Shown: positions 1 through 8,804, numbered from the stretch's first letter. The stretch is DNA of 64,000 nt from an uncultured Chryseobacterium sp. (GCA_913774355.1 CAJYGB010000020.1:62001-126000), one strand, 5' to 3'. Made by a program: numbers and translations. Notes: generated from the sequence alone by a model not told the origin.

Positions 1-1
1 T

Positions 2-685
2 GAATTGCTGGCCATCAGCTATTTAAAGCTGCTGTGTGAGGAGATCGAAGATGTGGAAGTGGTAAAAGCATTCAACAATCCCAAAATCTTCTTACAGGAA
101 ATCGAAAATATCGAATGTAACGTCTGCATTCTGGATATTGAAATGCCGGGAATAAACGGATTACAGGTAGCCGAACTGATTTCCGGATCTAAAAAAATCA
201 TCTTTACGACTGCTTATAAAGAATACGCCGCTGAAGCATTCGACCTGAATGTCGTGGATTACGTACGGAAACCCATCAAAAAAGAAAGACTCGCCCGGGC
301 ATTCGAAAAAGCAGCGGAATTGCTGCACAAATCCCTGAAGAAAGATTTCATCGAATGGAATACCAACATCGGCAAGACCGTGATCTTTACCGACCAAATT
401 GCCTACATCAAAACCTCCGAAATCGACAGTCGCGATAAAGAAATCCTGCTGAACGACGGCAGCAATATCGTTTTAAAAAACCTGAACTTCAAAAATCTCC
501 TCGACATGCTTCCTGCAAAAGATTTTGCCCAGGTCAACAAAAAAGAGATCATTGCCCTTTCTTCTGTTAAAGTATTTTCTACCCATGAAATCATTACTAC
601 CATCCCTGTGGAAAACGATAATTTTTTAAAGGTACAGATCGGCGAAACATACAGAAAAACATTATCCGAACTCCTGAGCCGGTAA
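2..685 (+). CDS. LytTR-family response regulator, 5' end cut off by the window
   Basis: Cytoplasmic two-component response regulator: an N-terminal receiver domain takes phosphate from a sensor kinase and a C-terminal LytTR domain binds DNA. The reading frame is open to the first bases of the window and lacks the usual first beta strand with its acidic pair (e.g. IVDDE), so the true start lies upstream; the TTG at position 5 is not a credible start. The phosphoacceptor is the Asp in 'CILDIEMPG', the receiver threonine lies in 'IIFTTAYKEYA', and the conserved Lys in 'YVRKPIKK'. The C-terminal half ('YIKTSEIDSRDKEILL', 'FAQVNKKEIIAL') has the LytTR pattern. Its partner kinase is probably upstream, outside the window. 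The family is secure; its targets are unknown. Confidence 0.9.
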   Translation, partial: ELLAISYLKLLCEEIEDVEVVKAFNNPKIFLQEIENIECNVCILDIEMPGINGLQVAELISGSKKIIFTTAYKEYAAEAFDLNVVDYVRKPIKKERLARAFEKAAELLHKSLKKDFIEWNTNIGKTVIFTDQIAYIKTSEIDSRDKEILLNDGSNIVLKNLNFKNLLDMLPAKDFAQVNKKEIIALSSVKVFSTHEIITTIPVENDNFLKVQIGETYRKTLSELLSR

Positions 686-780
686 ATTTGGCTGCAAAAT
701 TCATCCCTTTCGTTACATTTGAAAAACAGCAGTGGGTTTTATTCTGATTTTCTTAGCAATTTTGTAGAAAATTCGGAATC

Positions 781-3057
781 ATGAACCTGGGAAAATACAG
801 AAACATCATTTTTTATATCTCCACCATCATTGTTTTTTCGTGTCTGATGTATTTTTTCATTATCGAAGGACAAACGCTGGAAGCCGGAGAAAACATCATT
901 ACCAAAACAAACAGCGGTTCGAGTTGGGAAAATTTTTTAGAATCATTCAAAACCAACCTTCATCATCCTTTGGCACTGTTGCTGGCACAGATCGTTACGA
1001 TTATCTTGGTAGCAAGAATTTTCGGATGGATCTGCATGAAGATCAGGCAGCCGTCCGTGATCGGAGAAATGATCGCCGGGATCGTATTAGGTCCTTCCCT
1101 GCTGGGGATGTATTTTCCTGAATTTTCTGCATTTCTATTTCCAAAGGAATCATTGGGCAACCTGCAGTTCCTCAGCCAGATCGGGTTAATCCTTTTCATG
1201 TATATTGTCGGCATGGAACTCGATCTTAGCGTTTTAAGAAAAAAAGCCCACGACGCCGTGGTGATCAGCCACGCCAGCATCATCATTCCGTTTGCACTGG
1301 GCATTGGCCTCTCGTATTTTATTTATAAAGAATTTGCTCCGGAGGGCATTCAGTTTACCTCCTTTGCCCTTTTCATCGCTATTGCCATGAGTATTACGGC
1401 ATTCCCCGTTTTGGCGAGGATCGTACAGGAAAGAAACCTGCAGAAGACCAAGCTTGGAACCGTGGTCATTACCTGTGCCGCAGCCGATGATATAACGGCA
1501 TGGTGTATTCTTGCAGCTGTAATTGCAATCGTAAAGGCAGGTTCTTTTGAAAGTTCGATCTACGTAATTCTGATGGCAATTGCCTATGTTTTCCTGATGA
1601 TTAAAATCGTAAGGCCGTTTTTGAAAAGAATCGGGGATCTTCAGGCCGGGAAAAATACCATTAACAAGCCGATGGTCGCTATTTTCTTCTTAACCCTCAT
1701 CCTTTCAGCGTATGCCACGGAAGTCATCGGTATCCACGCGCTTTTCGGAGCATTTATGGCAGGAGCGATCATGCCGGAAAATGCAAAATTCAGAACGCTT
1801 TTTATCGATAAGGTGGAAGATGTTGCCCTGGTACTTCTGCTTCCTCTGTTTTTTGTATTTACGGGACTTCGTACCCAGATTGGTTTGCTGAATGACAGCC
1901 ATCTGTGGATAACCGCAGGATTTATAATTTTAACTGCCGTCATCGGAAAATTTGCGGGAAGCGCATTGACGGCGAAGTTTTTAGGGATTAACTGGAAAGA
2001 AAGCCTGACCATCGGTGCCCTGATGAATACAAGAGGGCTGATGGAACTTATCGTTCTGAATATCGGGTATGATTTAGGCGTTTTAAGTCCTGAAATATTT
2101 GCGATGATGGTCATTATGGCACTGTTCACTACTTTTATGACGGGGCCTATGCTGGATTTCATCAATTTTATATTCAAATCTAAAAAAGATGAGCCCGATT
2201 CCCGGGAAAATGATGCAAAGTACAGGGTTTTACTGTCTTTCGATAATCCTGAATCCGGAAGCACCCTGCTGAAACTGGCTCATGATTTCACCCGCAAGAT
2301 GAACGGCAATAAAAGCATTACAGCCATGAATATCGCCCCTGTAAACGAAATGCACGCCTATGAAATGGATGTATATGAAAACGAGCAGTTCAGAAATGTT
2401 ATAGAAACCTCCGAAGACCTGAAGCTTGAAGTCACCACCCTTTTTAAAGCCTCCACGGATATTGAAAATGATCTTACGAATATTACCAATAAGGGAAATT
2501 ATGACCTTCTCCTCATCATGCTCGGAAAATCGATGTACGAAGGTAGCCTGCTGGGAAGGTTACTCGGTTTCACGACAAAGATTATCAATCCTGAAAAACT
2601 ACTCAATACCGTAAAAGGAAAAGGCAACATTTTCAACAATTCGCCTTTTGACGATTTTACTTTACAGATCCTGGACAAAACACATATTCCTGTGGGTGTT
2701 CTGGTAGAAAAAGAATTTATTTCCGCCGACAGGGTTTTTGTTCCGATTTTTAACCTGAGCGACTTCTATCTGCTGGAATATGCAAAAAGGCTGATCAATA
2801 ACAACAATTCACAGATCATTATCCTGGATGCGGCAGGACAGATCAGGAATAATATTGAAGTAAAAGAAATTATCCGAAGTATCGAACAGGTCGCTCCTAA
2901 CCACATCACCCTATATAACGAGAAAAAAATCGAGAAAGAATTCCTGAAATCACAGGATCTGATGCTGATCAGCAGCAAAAGCTGGAAAAACCTGATCGAC
3001 ACGAAAAGCCTCTGGCTTTCGGATATTCCTTCTACTTTGATTATCTCGAATCCTTAA
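781..3057 (+). CDS. Cation:proton antiporter (CPA2/KefB-like) with C-terminal UspA-like region
   Basis: Inner-membrane monovalent cation/H+ antiporter of 758 residues. After a first membrane segment (about 10-29), residues 60-460 form a multi-helix exchanger domain with 'QPSVIGEMIAGIVLGPSLLG' and 'HALFGAFMAGAIMP', both typical of the Na_H_Exchanger family. The motif 'AAADDITAWCILA' carries the paired acidic residues that bind the ion in CPA2 proteins. Residues from about 478 on are soluble and look like one or two universal-stress-protein-like domains ('YRVLLSFDNPESGSTLLKLA'), a common regulatory tail in Bacteroidota antiporters. It follows the LytTR regulator by 95 bases on the same strand but probably has its own promoter. 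Substrate (Na+ or K+) cannot be told from sequence. Confidence 0.92.
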   Translation: MNLGKYRNIIFYISTIIVFSCLMYFFIIEGQTLEAGENIITKTNSGSSWENFLESFKTNLHHPLALLLAQIVTIILVARIFGWICMKIRQPSVIGEMIAGIVLGPSLLGMYFPEFSAFLFPKESLGNLQFLSQIGLILFMYIVGMELDLSVLRKKAHDAVVISHASIIIPFALGIGLSYFIYKEFAPEGIQFTSFALFIAIAMSITAFPVLARIVQERNLQKTKLGTVVITCAAADDITAWCILAAVIAIVKAGSFESSIYVILMAIAYVFLMIKIVRPFLKRIGDLQAGKNTINKPMVAIFFLTLILSAYATEVIGIHALFGAFMAGAIMPENAKFRTLFIDKVEDVALVLLLPLFFVFTGLRTQIGLLNDSHLWITAGFIILTAVIGKFAGSALTAKFLGINWKESLTIGALMNTRGLMELIVLNIGYDLGVLSPEIFAMMVIMALFTTFMTGPMLDFINFIFKSKKDEPDSRENDAKYRVLLSFDNPESGSTLLKLAHDFTRKMNGNKSITAMNIAPVNEMHAYEMDVYENEQFRNVIETSEDLKLEVTTLFKASTDIENDLTNITNKGNYDLLLIMLGKSMYEGSLLGRLLGFTTKIINPEKLLNTVKGKGNIFNNSPFDDFTLQILDKTHIPVGVLVEKEFISADRVFVPIFNLSDFYLLEYAKRLINNNNSQIIILDAAGQIRNNIEVKEIIRSIEQVAPNHITLYNEKKIEKEFLKSQDLMLISSKSWKNLIDTKSLWLSDIPSTLIISNP

Positions 3058-3059
3058 AA

Positions 3060-3235
3060 AGTGAATGGTGAATAGTCAATTTTTGCTGCGCAAGTGAATT
3101 TTTTAGGGTAAACTAAAAATGGCCATTCACCCGAAGGAATTGACTACTGACCCTGGTAATTCACAGCGAAGCGGATTGACTTTTAAAATTGACCATTGAC
3201 TTGCATAGCAAAATTAACCATTCACTTTTTCATTT
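3060..3235. repeat. Degenerate intergenic repeat built on 'gtgaatggtgaat / attcac'
   Basis: A non-coding stretch of short, imperfect direct and inverted copies of GTGAATGGTCAAT-like and ATTGACCATTCAC-like words. A related stretch lies at 10395-10524. No open frame or RNA fold is convincing. It reads as decayed dispersed repeat sequence of the kind seen between genes in Chryseobacterium. Confidence 0.55.
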
Positions 3236-3254
3236 TCAATTAAAAAAAATTACC

Positions 3255-3262
3255 TATCTTCG
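3255..3262 (+). promoter_or_regulatory. Probable -7 box of the tyrA leader promoter
   Basis: TATCTTCG fits the Bacteroidota -7 consensus TAnnTTTG with one change. Transcription would then start at about 3267-3270, at or just before the GTG of the leader peptide, so the leader could be translated from a nearly leaderless RNA. I see no clear -33 TTTG. Confidence 0.45.
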
Positions 3263-3266
3263 TTCT

Positions 3267-3323
3267 GTGATTACAAACAACGGAACATATTATTACGGAA
3301 TTTTTACCTCAGCTCTGGGATAA
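3267..3323 (+). CDS. Tyrosine-rich leader peptide (18 aa) of a tyrA attenuator
   Basis: A short frame starting at GTG encodes MITNNGTYYYGIFTSALG and ends at TAA. Three consecutive Tyr codons (TAT TAT TAC, 3288-3296), with a Phe codon soon after, lie directly before the gene for the Tyr-branch enzyme prephenate dehydrogenase. Control codons in a short frame, an overlapping pair of alternative hairpins and a biosynthetic gene for the same amino acid are the classical signature of ribosome-mediated attenuation. GTG is the only usable start in frame after the putative promoter. The frame is too short to judge by coding statistics; the support is its position and the RNA folds around it. Confidence 0.72.
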   Translation: MITNNGTYYYGIFTSALG

Positions 3324-3360
3324 GGATTTTGTATATCAATAACATCAGCCTCGTCTCAGA
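3314..3360 (+). promoter_or_regulatory. Antiterminator hairpin of the tyrA attenuator
   Basis: TCTGGGATAAGG (3314-3325) can pair with CCTCGTCTCAGA (3349-3360): 11 of 12 positions pair (two as G-U), with one A-C mismatch. This stem uses the same bases (3349-3355) as the 5' arm of the terminator, so only one of the two can form. The 5' arm covers the leader stop codon (3321-3323). A ribosome that finishes the leader would mask it and let the terminator form, while one stalled at the Tyr codons (3288-3296) would leave it free. Confidence 0.68.
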
Positions 3361-3376
3361 CGGGGTTTTTTATTTT
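3349..3376 (+). terminator. Intrinsic terminator of the tyrA attenuator
   Basis: CCTCGTC (3349-3355) and GACGGGG (3359-3365) form a seven-pair stem with a UCA loop and one G-U pair, followed by a T-rich run (TTTTTTATTTT, 3366-3376). It ends 11 bases before the tyrA start codon, which makes it a leader terminator rather than the end of an upstream gene. Confidence 0.8.
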
Positions 3377-3387
3377 AAAATTGAACG

Positions 3388-4233
3388 ATGAAAATAAGTA
3401 TCATAGGAATCGGACTGATCGGTGGATCAATGGCATTGAAATTAAGGGAAAAAGGAATGGCCGGTTTTATTTACGGGACAGACAACAGCGAAAAGCACCT
3501 CACCGAAGCCCTGGACCTGAAAATAATTGATGAAAAAGCCGATCTGGAAAATGCGATTAAAAAGTCGGACCTGATTATTCTTTCCGTTCCCGTTGATGCG
3601 GCAAAAAAACTTTTGCCGCAGATCCTGGATTTAATTTCAGACGAACAGACTGTTATGGACGCTGGATCTACGAAAGCCGGCATTGTGAATGCCGTGAAAG
3701 ACCATCCGAAAAGATCCCGGTTTGTTGCCTTTCACCCGATGTGGGGAACAGAAAACAACGGACCGAGATCCGCAGTTTCCGAAAGTTTTGCGGGAAAAGC
3801 AGGCGTTATCTGCAATAAAGAAGAATCTGCAGCAGATGCCCTGCTGCTGGTAGAAAAAATAGTCGAAAGCCTCGATATGCACCTGATTTATATGAGTGCC
3901 GAAAGCCACGATGTACACACCGCTTACATTTCCCACATTTCCCACATTACATCGTACGCTTTAGCGAATACCGTCTTGGAAAAGGAACGCGAAGAGGAAA
4001 CCATTTTCCAGTTGGCCAGTTCCGGATTTTCCAGCACCGTCCGCCTTGCCAAGTCCCATCCCGAAATGTGGGTTCCGATCTTTAAGCAAAATAAAGAAAA
4101 TGTCCTGGATGTACTGAATGAGCACATTTCCCAATTAAGGAAGTTTAAATCCGCCCTGGAAAAAGAAAATTTTGAATATCTGGGCGAACTGATTTCCAAT
4201 GCGAATAAGATCCGGGGGATCCTGGAGAAATAA
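3388..4233 (+). CDS. tyrA: Prephenate dehydrogenase
   Basis: Cytoplasmic enzyme of tyrosine biosynthesis that oxidatively decarboxylates prephenate to 4-hydroxyphenylpyruvate using NAD(P)+. The 281-residue protein begins with a Rossmann dinucleotide site 'IIGIGLIGGS' (GxGxxG) and carries the family signature 'FHPMWGTENNGPRSA' and the helical motif 'HISHITSYALA'. Length matches a monofunctional dehydrogenase without chorismate mutase or ACT domain, so feedback control, if any, would have to act elsewhere; the attenuator just upstream is the obvious candidate. No further aromatic genes follow, so the transcript seems to carry tyrA alone. Confidence 0.93.
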   Translation: MKISIIGIGLIGGSMALKLREKGMAGFIYGTDNSEKHLTEALDLKIIDEKADLENAIKKSDLIILSVPVDAAKKLLPQILDLISDEQTVMDAGSTKAGIVNAVKDHPKRSRFVAFHPMWGTENNGPRSAVSESFAGKAGVICNKEESAADALLLVEKIVESLDMHLIYMSAESHDVHTAYISHISHITSYALANTVLEKEREEETIFQLASSGFSSTVRLAKSHPEMWVPIFKQNKENVLDVLNEHISQLRKFKSALEKENFEYLGELISNANKIRGILEK

Positions 4234-4508
4234 ATGTATAGGCAGACTGAATTCAGCACAACGTTTCCGACACGATTTCAATACGATCGAGTTCACTTAA
4301 AATAATCCAGAACAGATGATATTTAATTTATATTCAGTTATTTAAAATAGTAATCAGCAATTTTACATCGAGTTTTCACTTCACGAAGTGCAAACAGGAT
4401 CATTTGATATTTGAGACTGTTACCGATATGCTGAAAGAAGAGCTTCCGTCATCCAGCTTTCTTCTTCCGGCCTTTTCAAACCTGGCCTCTGCTTCGCGTT
4501 TACGTCAT

Positions 4509-5810
4509 TTAAAGTCCGTCAAATTCGAGTTTTGCGAAAAATCTTTTATCAAATGTGTGAAGTGAAAGTTTTGCATTGTTCTTCTCACTCAATACTTCAG
4601 AGATCCAGAGCCCCAGTCCGAAACCCTCTTTATGAAAAGAATCCCGCAGGAACCGGCCTTTCAGATTCTCCGGATTTTCTACAGCCTGATGGGTTATATT
4701 GGAGATTTCGATTACAGTCTTTTCCTTCTGTAAAACTTCTATTCCGATTACAGAATTTTCCTGACCGTACTTGATAGCATTGGATAAGAGATTATTAACG
4801 ATGACCTCAATCTGATTTTTATCTGCCATAATGTTAAACTGCCCGTCCATTGGCAGAAAATCAATTTTAAATTTCTGCCTTTTGGCCAGAAGTTGTTTTC
4901 TGAAGCTTTCTGCAACTTCCAGAACCAAATCTGCCAGATCGGTCTCGGATCTGTTCACACGCAGGTTTCCCGACTCTATCTGGCTCATCCACAGAAAATT
5001 ATCGACCAGTCCTTTCATTCTTTTCACTTCCTGCTCCTGATTATCCAGCAGTTGCTTTGTTTCTTCATCCAGCGAATCCCGTTCAAAGATCTGCAATTCC
5101 GTAAGCATATTGCTGATGGGCGTCCGCAGTTCGTGTGAAGCCATCGTAAAAAATGCAGCCTGCTGTTTTGCCTGCTCATCGATCCGCATCAGCATTCTGT
5201 TCAATGCATCCGTAAGATGATAGAATTCATCTCTGGATGTAGGTTCGGAAAGAAAGGTGATATGTTCCAGATCAACTTTATTGGCATTGCTAACAATCCG
5301 GCGGAGCGGTCTGAGGAAAAATCCGGAAAGCAAATATCCGCCTAAAAATGCCACCAAAAAAGCTATGGGAAGATATATGTAGAGAAGCGTTCTCAGCTTA
5401 TGGATTCCGGCATGGTACTGTTCTGCGGATAATGCATATTCTACCGAAATAATACCCCCGTTTTCAGGATATTTTTTCACGGCAATCCGCCGCCATTTAT
5501 TTTTGTCGGAAATATCTTTGGGAAGATTGTCAAAAAGTTTTGTTTTTCTGATCTTATTATCATAGACAATTCTGAAAAATTCCCCGCTTTTAGGCAATGG
5601 TAAAGTGATCGGATCAATATCGGTTTTTTGAAGAATCGTACTGGCAGATGATCTCAGCTGAATGGAAAAACTTTTATCCAGCTCTGTCTTTGCATTCTTA
5701 TACAGAGAATAAATGATAACACTGACGCACAAAAAAAGCAACGAATTAAACAGCAATCCGAAACGGAACCTGAGACTTTGATAAAAATGTGACAACGGCT
5801 GCCGTTCCAT
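4509..5810 (-). CDS. HAMP-containing sensor histidine kinase
   Basis: Membrane sensor kinase, 433 residues. Membrane segments at about 15-37 and 143-165 enclose an extracytoplasmic sensor of roughly 105 residues; a HAMP linker follows (about 166-215, 'LRPLRRIVSNANKV'), then the dimerisation helix 'MASHELRTPISNML' with phospho-His 226, and a GHKL ATPase domain with N-box 'IEVIVNNLLSNAIKYG' and G-box 'GFGLGLWI'. It lies two bases downstream of the OmpR-type regulator gene and is the last gene of a four-gene minus-strand run that begins with two small exported proteins, suggesting a cell-envelope signal. The ligand is unknown. Confidence 0.92.
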   Translation of the reverse strand: MERQPLSHFYQSLRFRFGLLFNSLLFLCVSVIIYSLYKNAKTELDKSFSIQLRSSASTILQKTDIDPITLPLPKSGEFFRIVYDNKIRKTKLFDNLPKDISDKNKWRRIAVKKYPENGGIISVEYALSAEQYHAGIHKLRTLLYIYLPIAFLVAFLGGYLLSGFFLRPLRRIVSNANKVDLEHITFLSEPTSRDEFYHLTDALNRMLMRIDEQAKQQAAFFTMASHELRTPISNMLTELQIFERDSLDEETKQLLDNQEQEVKRMKGLVDNFLWMSQIESGNLRVNRSETDLADLVLEVAESFRKQLLAKRQKFKIDFLPMDGQFNIMADKNQIEVIVNNLLSNAIKYGQENSVIGIEVLQKEKTVIEISNITHQAVENPENLKGRFLRDSFHKEGFGLGLWISEVLSEKNNAKLSLHTFDKRFFAKLEFDGL

Positions 5811-5812
5811 AG

Positions 5813-6490
5813 CTATGATTTATTGCCTTTTAACATATAGCCGGCACCGATAACCGTTTTGATCAGCTGGGTTTCAAAACCTTGATCAATTTTCTTCCTG
5901 AGCTGGTGCATATACACTTCAACGATGTTGCTTTCCGGATCAAAGTTCATATTCCACGCATTTTCCAGCAGCTGATTTTTCGTAAGGACGAGATTTGCAT
6001 TTCTGGCCAGATATTCCAGCAAAATAAACTCTTTGGAAGTAAGTTCTATTTCAGAACCTCCTCTTTTCACTTTCCTTGAAGGAATATCGATTTCCAAGTC
6101 CTCTATTCTGATTTTCTGCTGAACAGACCGGCTCGAAAAACGGCTTACTGTTCTGATCCTTGCCAACAGCTCATCCCATTCAAAAGGTTTTCTGATATAA
6201 TCTACCGCCCCTAAATTAAGTCCCTCCACCACCTGTCTGGAATCCACAATCGCACTGATAATGATAACAGGGGTTTCTGCTCCGAAAACTCTCAGGTTTT
6301 TAATAAAATCAAAACCATTGATCCCGGGTAACATGAGGTCGAGAAGGATCAGGTCGAAATCATTTTTAACGGCCAGTTCCAAAGCTTCCGAACCGTCGTT
6401 GCAGACTTCTACGGGATATCCTGCCTGGGACAGTCCCTGGCGCATGAAACCGGCAAGCTTTTTTTCGTCTTCTACAATCAATATTCTCAT
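5813..6490 (-). CDS. OmpR/PhoB-family response regulator
   Basis: DNA-binding response regulator of 225 residues: receiver domain (about 1-115) with acidic pair 'VEDEK', phosphoacceptor Asp51 in 'LLDLMLPG', and Lys in 'YIRKPFEW'; then an OmpR-type winged helix (about 130-223) with 'LTSKEFILLEYLARN' and 'VEVYMHQLRKKID'. It is the partner of the kinase gene two bases downstream. Its start codon lies two bases after the stop of the lipoprotein gene at 6493-7155, so all are probably one transcript. Confidence 0.94.
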   Translation of the reverse strand: MRILIVEDEKKLAGFMRQGLSQAGYPVEVCNDGSEALELAVKNDFDLILLDLMLPGINGFDFIKNLRVFGAETPVIIISAIVDSRQVVEGLNLGAVDYIRKPFEWDELLARIRTVSRFSSRSVQQKIRIEDLEIDIPSRKVKRGGSEIELTSKEFILLEYLARNANLVLTKNQLLENAWNMNFDPESNIVEVYMHQLRKKIDQGFETQLIKTVIGAGYMLKGNKS

Positions 6491-6492
6491 AA

Positions 6493-7155
6493 TCAGCGCA
6501 ATTTATAAACAATACTGTCGATTTTAATTTCTGTTATCCGGACAGGAGGAAATTTCAGTATATTGATAACCCCTTCCTTCTTATCACGTTCCCGGGCTGT
6601 AACTTCCACCTGATGAGCTTGTATTAATAACGGTGCTAATATGGTGCCTTCTTCAGGATCGAGCATTACTGTTTTTCTATCCATTACAAACCCTGTTATT
6701 CTATTTTCAGGATTTTTTATGAAGTCTGAAATATGTCCTTTTATCACGATGTCTTTGCCGGGGCTGGGTTTCGGCGGTAATATTTTTCCCGCATCAAAAA
6801 AACGCGTGTGATCTTCTCCGGCTATGGAAATCAGTTCAAAATTGTCTTCTCTTGAGGAGACCCTGACTTTAACCGCTGAATTTTTTTTTGCAATTTCAAG
6901 TATATTTTTTGCGAAATGCGGTGGAAAATGTACTTTGACTTTCGTCGAATCCAGATTCAAAACGATTTTATCAATGTCACCTTCGGGATTGGTTTCATAG
7001 GCCTGTACAATGCCGGTTAGCAGACTCTGTTTTTCAATCCGGGGATCGGAATGAGGCGGAACAGGCGGCTTTTTTTCACATCCGGAGAGGAGAAAACCCA
7101 ATAAAAAAATAAAGTTTATTTTCAATAAATTATATGTTCTTGCTTTGAAAATCAT
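6493..7155 (-). CDS. Lipoprotein with 'FPPH' repeat, next to a two-component system
   Basis: I do not recognise a named family. I chose the start at 7155 (MIFKARTYNLLKINF...) because it places a signal peptide directly at the N-terminus with the lipobox 'LLSGC'; the longer frame from 7212 adds residues before it. The mature protein is a small beta-rich domain pair: 'VKVHFPPHFAKNILEIAKK' closely resembles two segments of the neighbouring secreted protein ('VLVKFPPHLGSQI', 'TIVKIPPHIYQQL'). The two genes are likely products of duplication and may be structural or metal/acid-sensing envelope proteins reporting to the adjacent kinase; that role is inference. Confidence 0.75.
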   Translation of the reverse strand: MIFKARTYNLLKINFIFLLGFLLSGCEKKPPVPPHSDPRIEKQSLLTGIVQAYETNPEGDIDKIVLNLDSTKVKVHFPPHFAKNILEIAKKNSAVKVRVSSREDNFELISIAGEDHTRFFDAGKILPPKPSPGKDIVIKGHISDFIKNPENRITGFVMDRKTVMLDPEEGTILAPLLIQAHQVEVTARERDKKEGVINILKFPPVRITEIKIDSIVYKLR

Positions 7156-7228
7156 TGTTTTATAAATCAAAAAAAAACTGGGCAAATTGCTAAAATCTGC
7201 CCAGGTTTCCATTGTTTTCGGTTACTTT

Positions 7229-7924
7229 TTAAAGTGAATATTCTTTACCATTTACGCTGATCGTTCTGGCCCGTACAATATTATACTTTTTCTCTACTGC
7301 TTCTCCGGAATTTTCCGGCTTTTTAAAACCTGTAACAGAAATTTTTGCACCATTTACCAATGACTGTCCCAGCTGCTGGTAGATATGGGGCGGTATTTTC
7401 ACAATGGTATCACCAATAAAGATACCAACTACAGCATCACCTTCTTTATTTTTCTGCAGTTGCGTTATAGTTCCGCTTTCGGTAACGGAAACTTCCTGTG
7501 GCGGTGTAGGCAAAACAGCCGGTGGAAGATCTTCAATCTTTTTCCCGTTAGATGTGACGCTTTTTAGCCGGAACGATTTTTCTCCTCTCGGTGCCACCTC
7601 CGAAACACCTTTGACGCTTATGCTGCTGCCTTGCTTAGCGAGTGCTGTAATTTGGCTACCCAGATGCGGAGGGAATTTCACCAAAACAGATTCGCCATTA
7701 CTTGTCAGATAAAATCCATCATAGACAAAATCGTCGTTCACCGCCATTTTAGAAACGGTTCCTGTCAGGGCAGTGATTTCTTTCAGTGCATCGGGTCTGG
7801 GTCTTTCCATTCCGGGACGGGGTTCTGATGGAGGAACCGGAGCCTGTGCGTTTACCACTGCGGCAGTCATTAAAAATACAACCGCTACTATTTTTTTTCC
7901 TGATTTTAAAACATTATTATTCAT
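7229..7924 (-). CDS. Exported protein with two 'PPH' repeat domains
   Basis: No named family recognised. The start at 7924 (MNNNVLKSGKKIVAV...) gives a clean signal peptide ending 'VVNAQ'; the frame extends eight residues further upstream to 7948. After a proline-rich linker ('APVPPSEPRPGMERPRPD') come two similar domains, each with a strand carrying 'KFPPHLGSQITALAKQGSSI' or 'KIPPHIYQQLGQSLVNGAKI' followed by a 'VTGF/VKGV' strand, suggesting an OB-like fold. First gene of the run leading into the two-component system 5813-6490/4509-5810, separated from the next gene by 73 bases. Confidence 0.75.
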   Translation of the reverse strand: MNNNVLKSGKKIVAVVFLMTAAVVNAQAPVPPSEPRPGMERPRPDALKEITALTGTVSKMAVNDDFVYDGFYLTSNGESVLVKFPPHLGSQITALAKQGSSISVKGVSEVAPRGEKSFRLKSVTSNGKKIEDLPPAVLPTPPQEVSVTESGTITQLQKNKEGDAVVGIFIGDTIVKIPPHIYQQLGQSLVNGAKISVTGFKKPENSGEAVEKKYNIVRARTISVNGKEYSL

Positions 7925-8065
7925 TTCTTTACAATTTAAATTATACATTTCTGATTATTTTCTGATACAAATGTATAATGGCTTTATTAAGATGAAATGA
8001 GGATAAAATTAATTTTTTTTAATGTCAGGAAATCTTAAAATAACAGGCGCTTAATCACTTAAAGA

Positions 8066-8094
8066 AAAAGCCACATGTATTCCATGTGACTTTT
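8066..8094 (-). terminator. Terminator downstream of the frameshifted gene 8143-8804
   Basis: CACATG/CATGTG with flanking G-C and A-T pairs (one internal mismatch) gives a hairpin. On the minus strand it ends in a short T stretch, downstream of the minus-strand gene. Confidence 0.55.
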
Positions 8095-8142
8095 CTATCT
8101 TTATTAAGGAAATTTTTTAGCTTAAATAAAAAGTGAACAGCT

Positions 8143-8804
8143 TTAAAATTTCATCCGCATCCCTACCCCATTGCTGTCATTAACGACGTAATAGCTGGGT
8201 GAAAATTTCCCGGCATCCGCATTCTGGTATTCTCTCACTGCTTTTCTCATTTGAGCGCCGCCGGCTATTTTCATAACAACACCCCCTGCCATGGCAACGA
8301 TTCCGCAGATTAGAGGCGTTGAGGAACCCTTTTTTGCAGGGCCTGATGACAGTGTAGATTTCTCTGCTTTTGACAGATTGGAAAGACCTCCGATCAGGAA
8401 GGCGGCCCCAACACCGATGATCAGTCCGCTTCCGACATCGCTCAACGTTCTTCCGGATTTGTATTGGGGGTTATTCTGTCTGAGATATCCTCTGATATCC
8501 GAAATGGAAGTATATTTCTCTTCTTTTTTAGTGGGAACGGGAACCGTTGCAACTGTATTTTCGGTTGGTAACCTATTTTCAGGATTCGTATTTTCCTGAA
8601 TACTCTTTACGGAATTATCGTGCAGAAACTCTTCAATTCCGGTCTGCGCGTTTTTGTAGGTCACTTTGCCTTTTTCATATTTCAGATCCCGGTATTCGAT
8701 GGTCGTATTGTTTTCGTTCCTTTGGACGAATTTGCAGGAATAGAGATTTGTGAATAAGCAACCAGGGAAGCTGCAGTAAAAAGGAGAGTAAAGATCTTTT
8801 TCAT
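8143..8804 (-). pseudogene. Exported hypothetical protein broken by a frameshift after the signal peptide
   Basis: The ATG at 8804 opens a frame with a textbook signal peptide (MKKIFTLLFTAASLVAYSQ), but that frame stops after about 39 residues. The rest of the protein ('NNTTIEYRDLKYEKGKVTYKNAQTG...', ending 'GVGMRMKF') continues in the next frame. Its in-frame extension upstream translates the signal peptide region as an implausible Cys/Phe-rich sequence. One inserted or lost base near 8715-8760 would explain both. The body has 'TTIEYRDLKYEKGKVTYK', like other flavobacterial exported proteins that start by describing a response to a keyword term, and two hydrophobic segments ('GLIIGVGAAFLIGG', 'LICGIVAMAGGVVM'). 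It is either a genuine pseudogene or a sequencing error. Confidence 0.7.
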
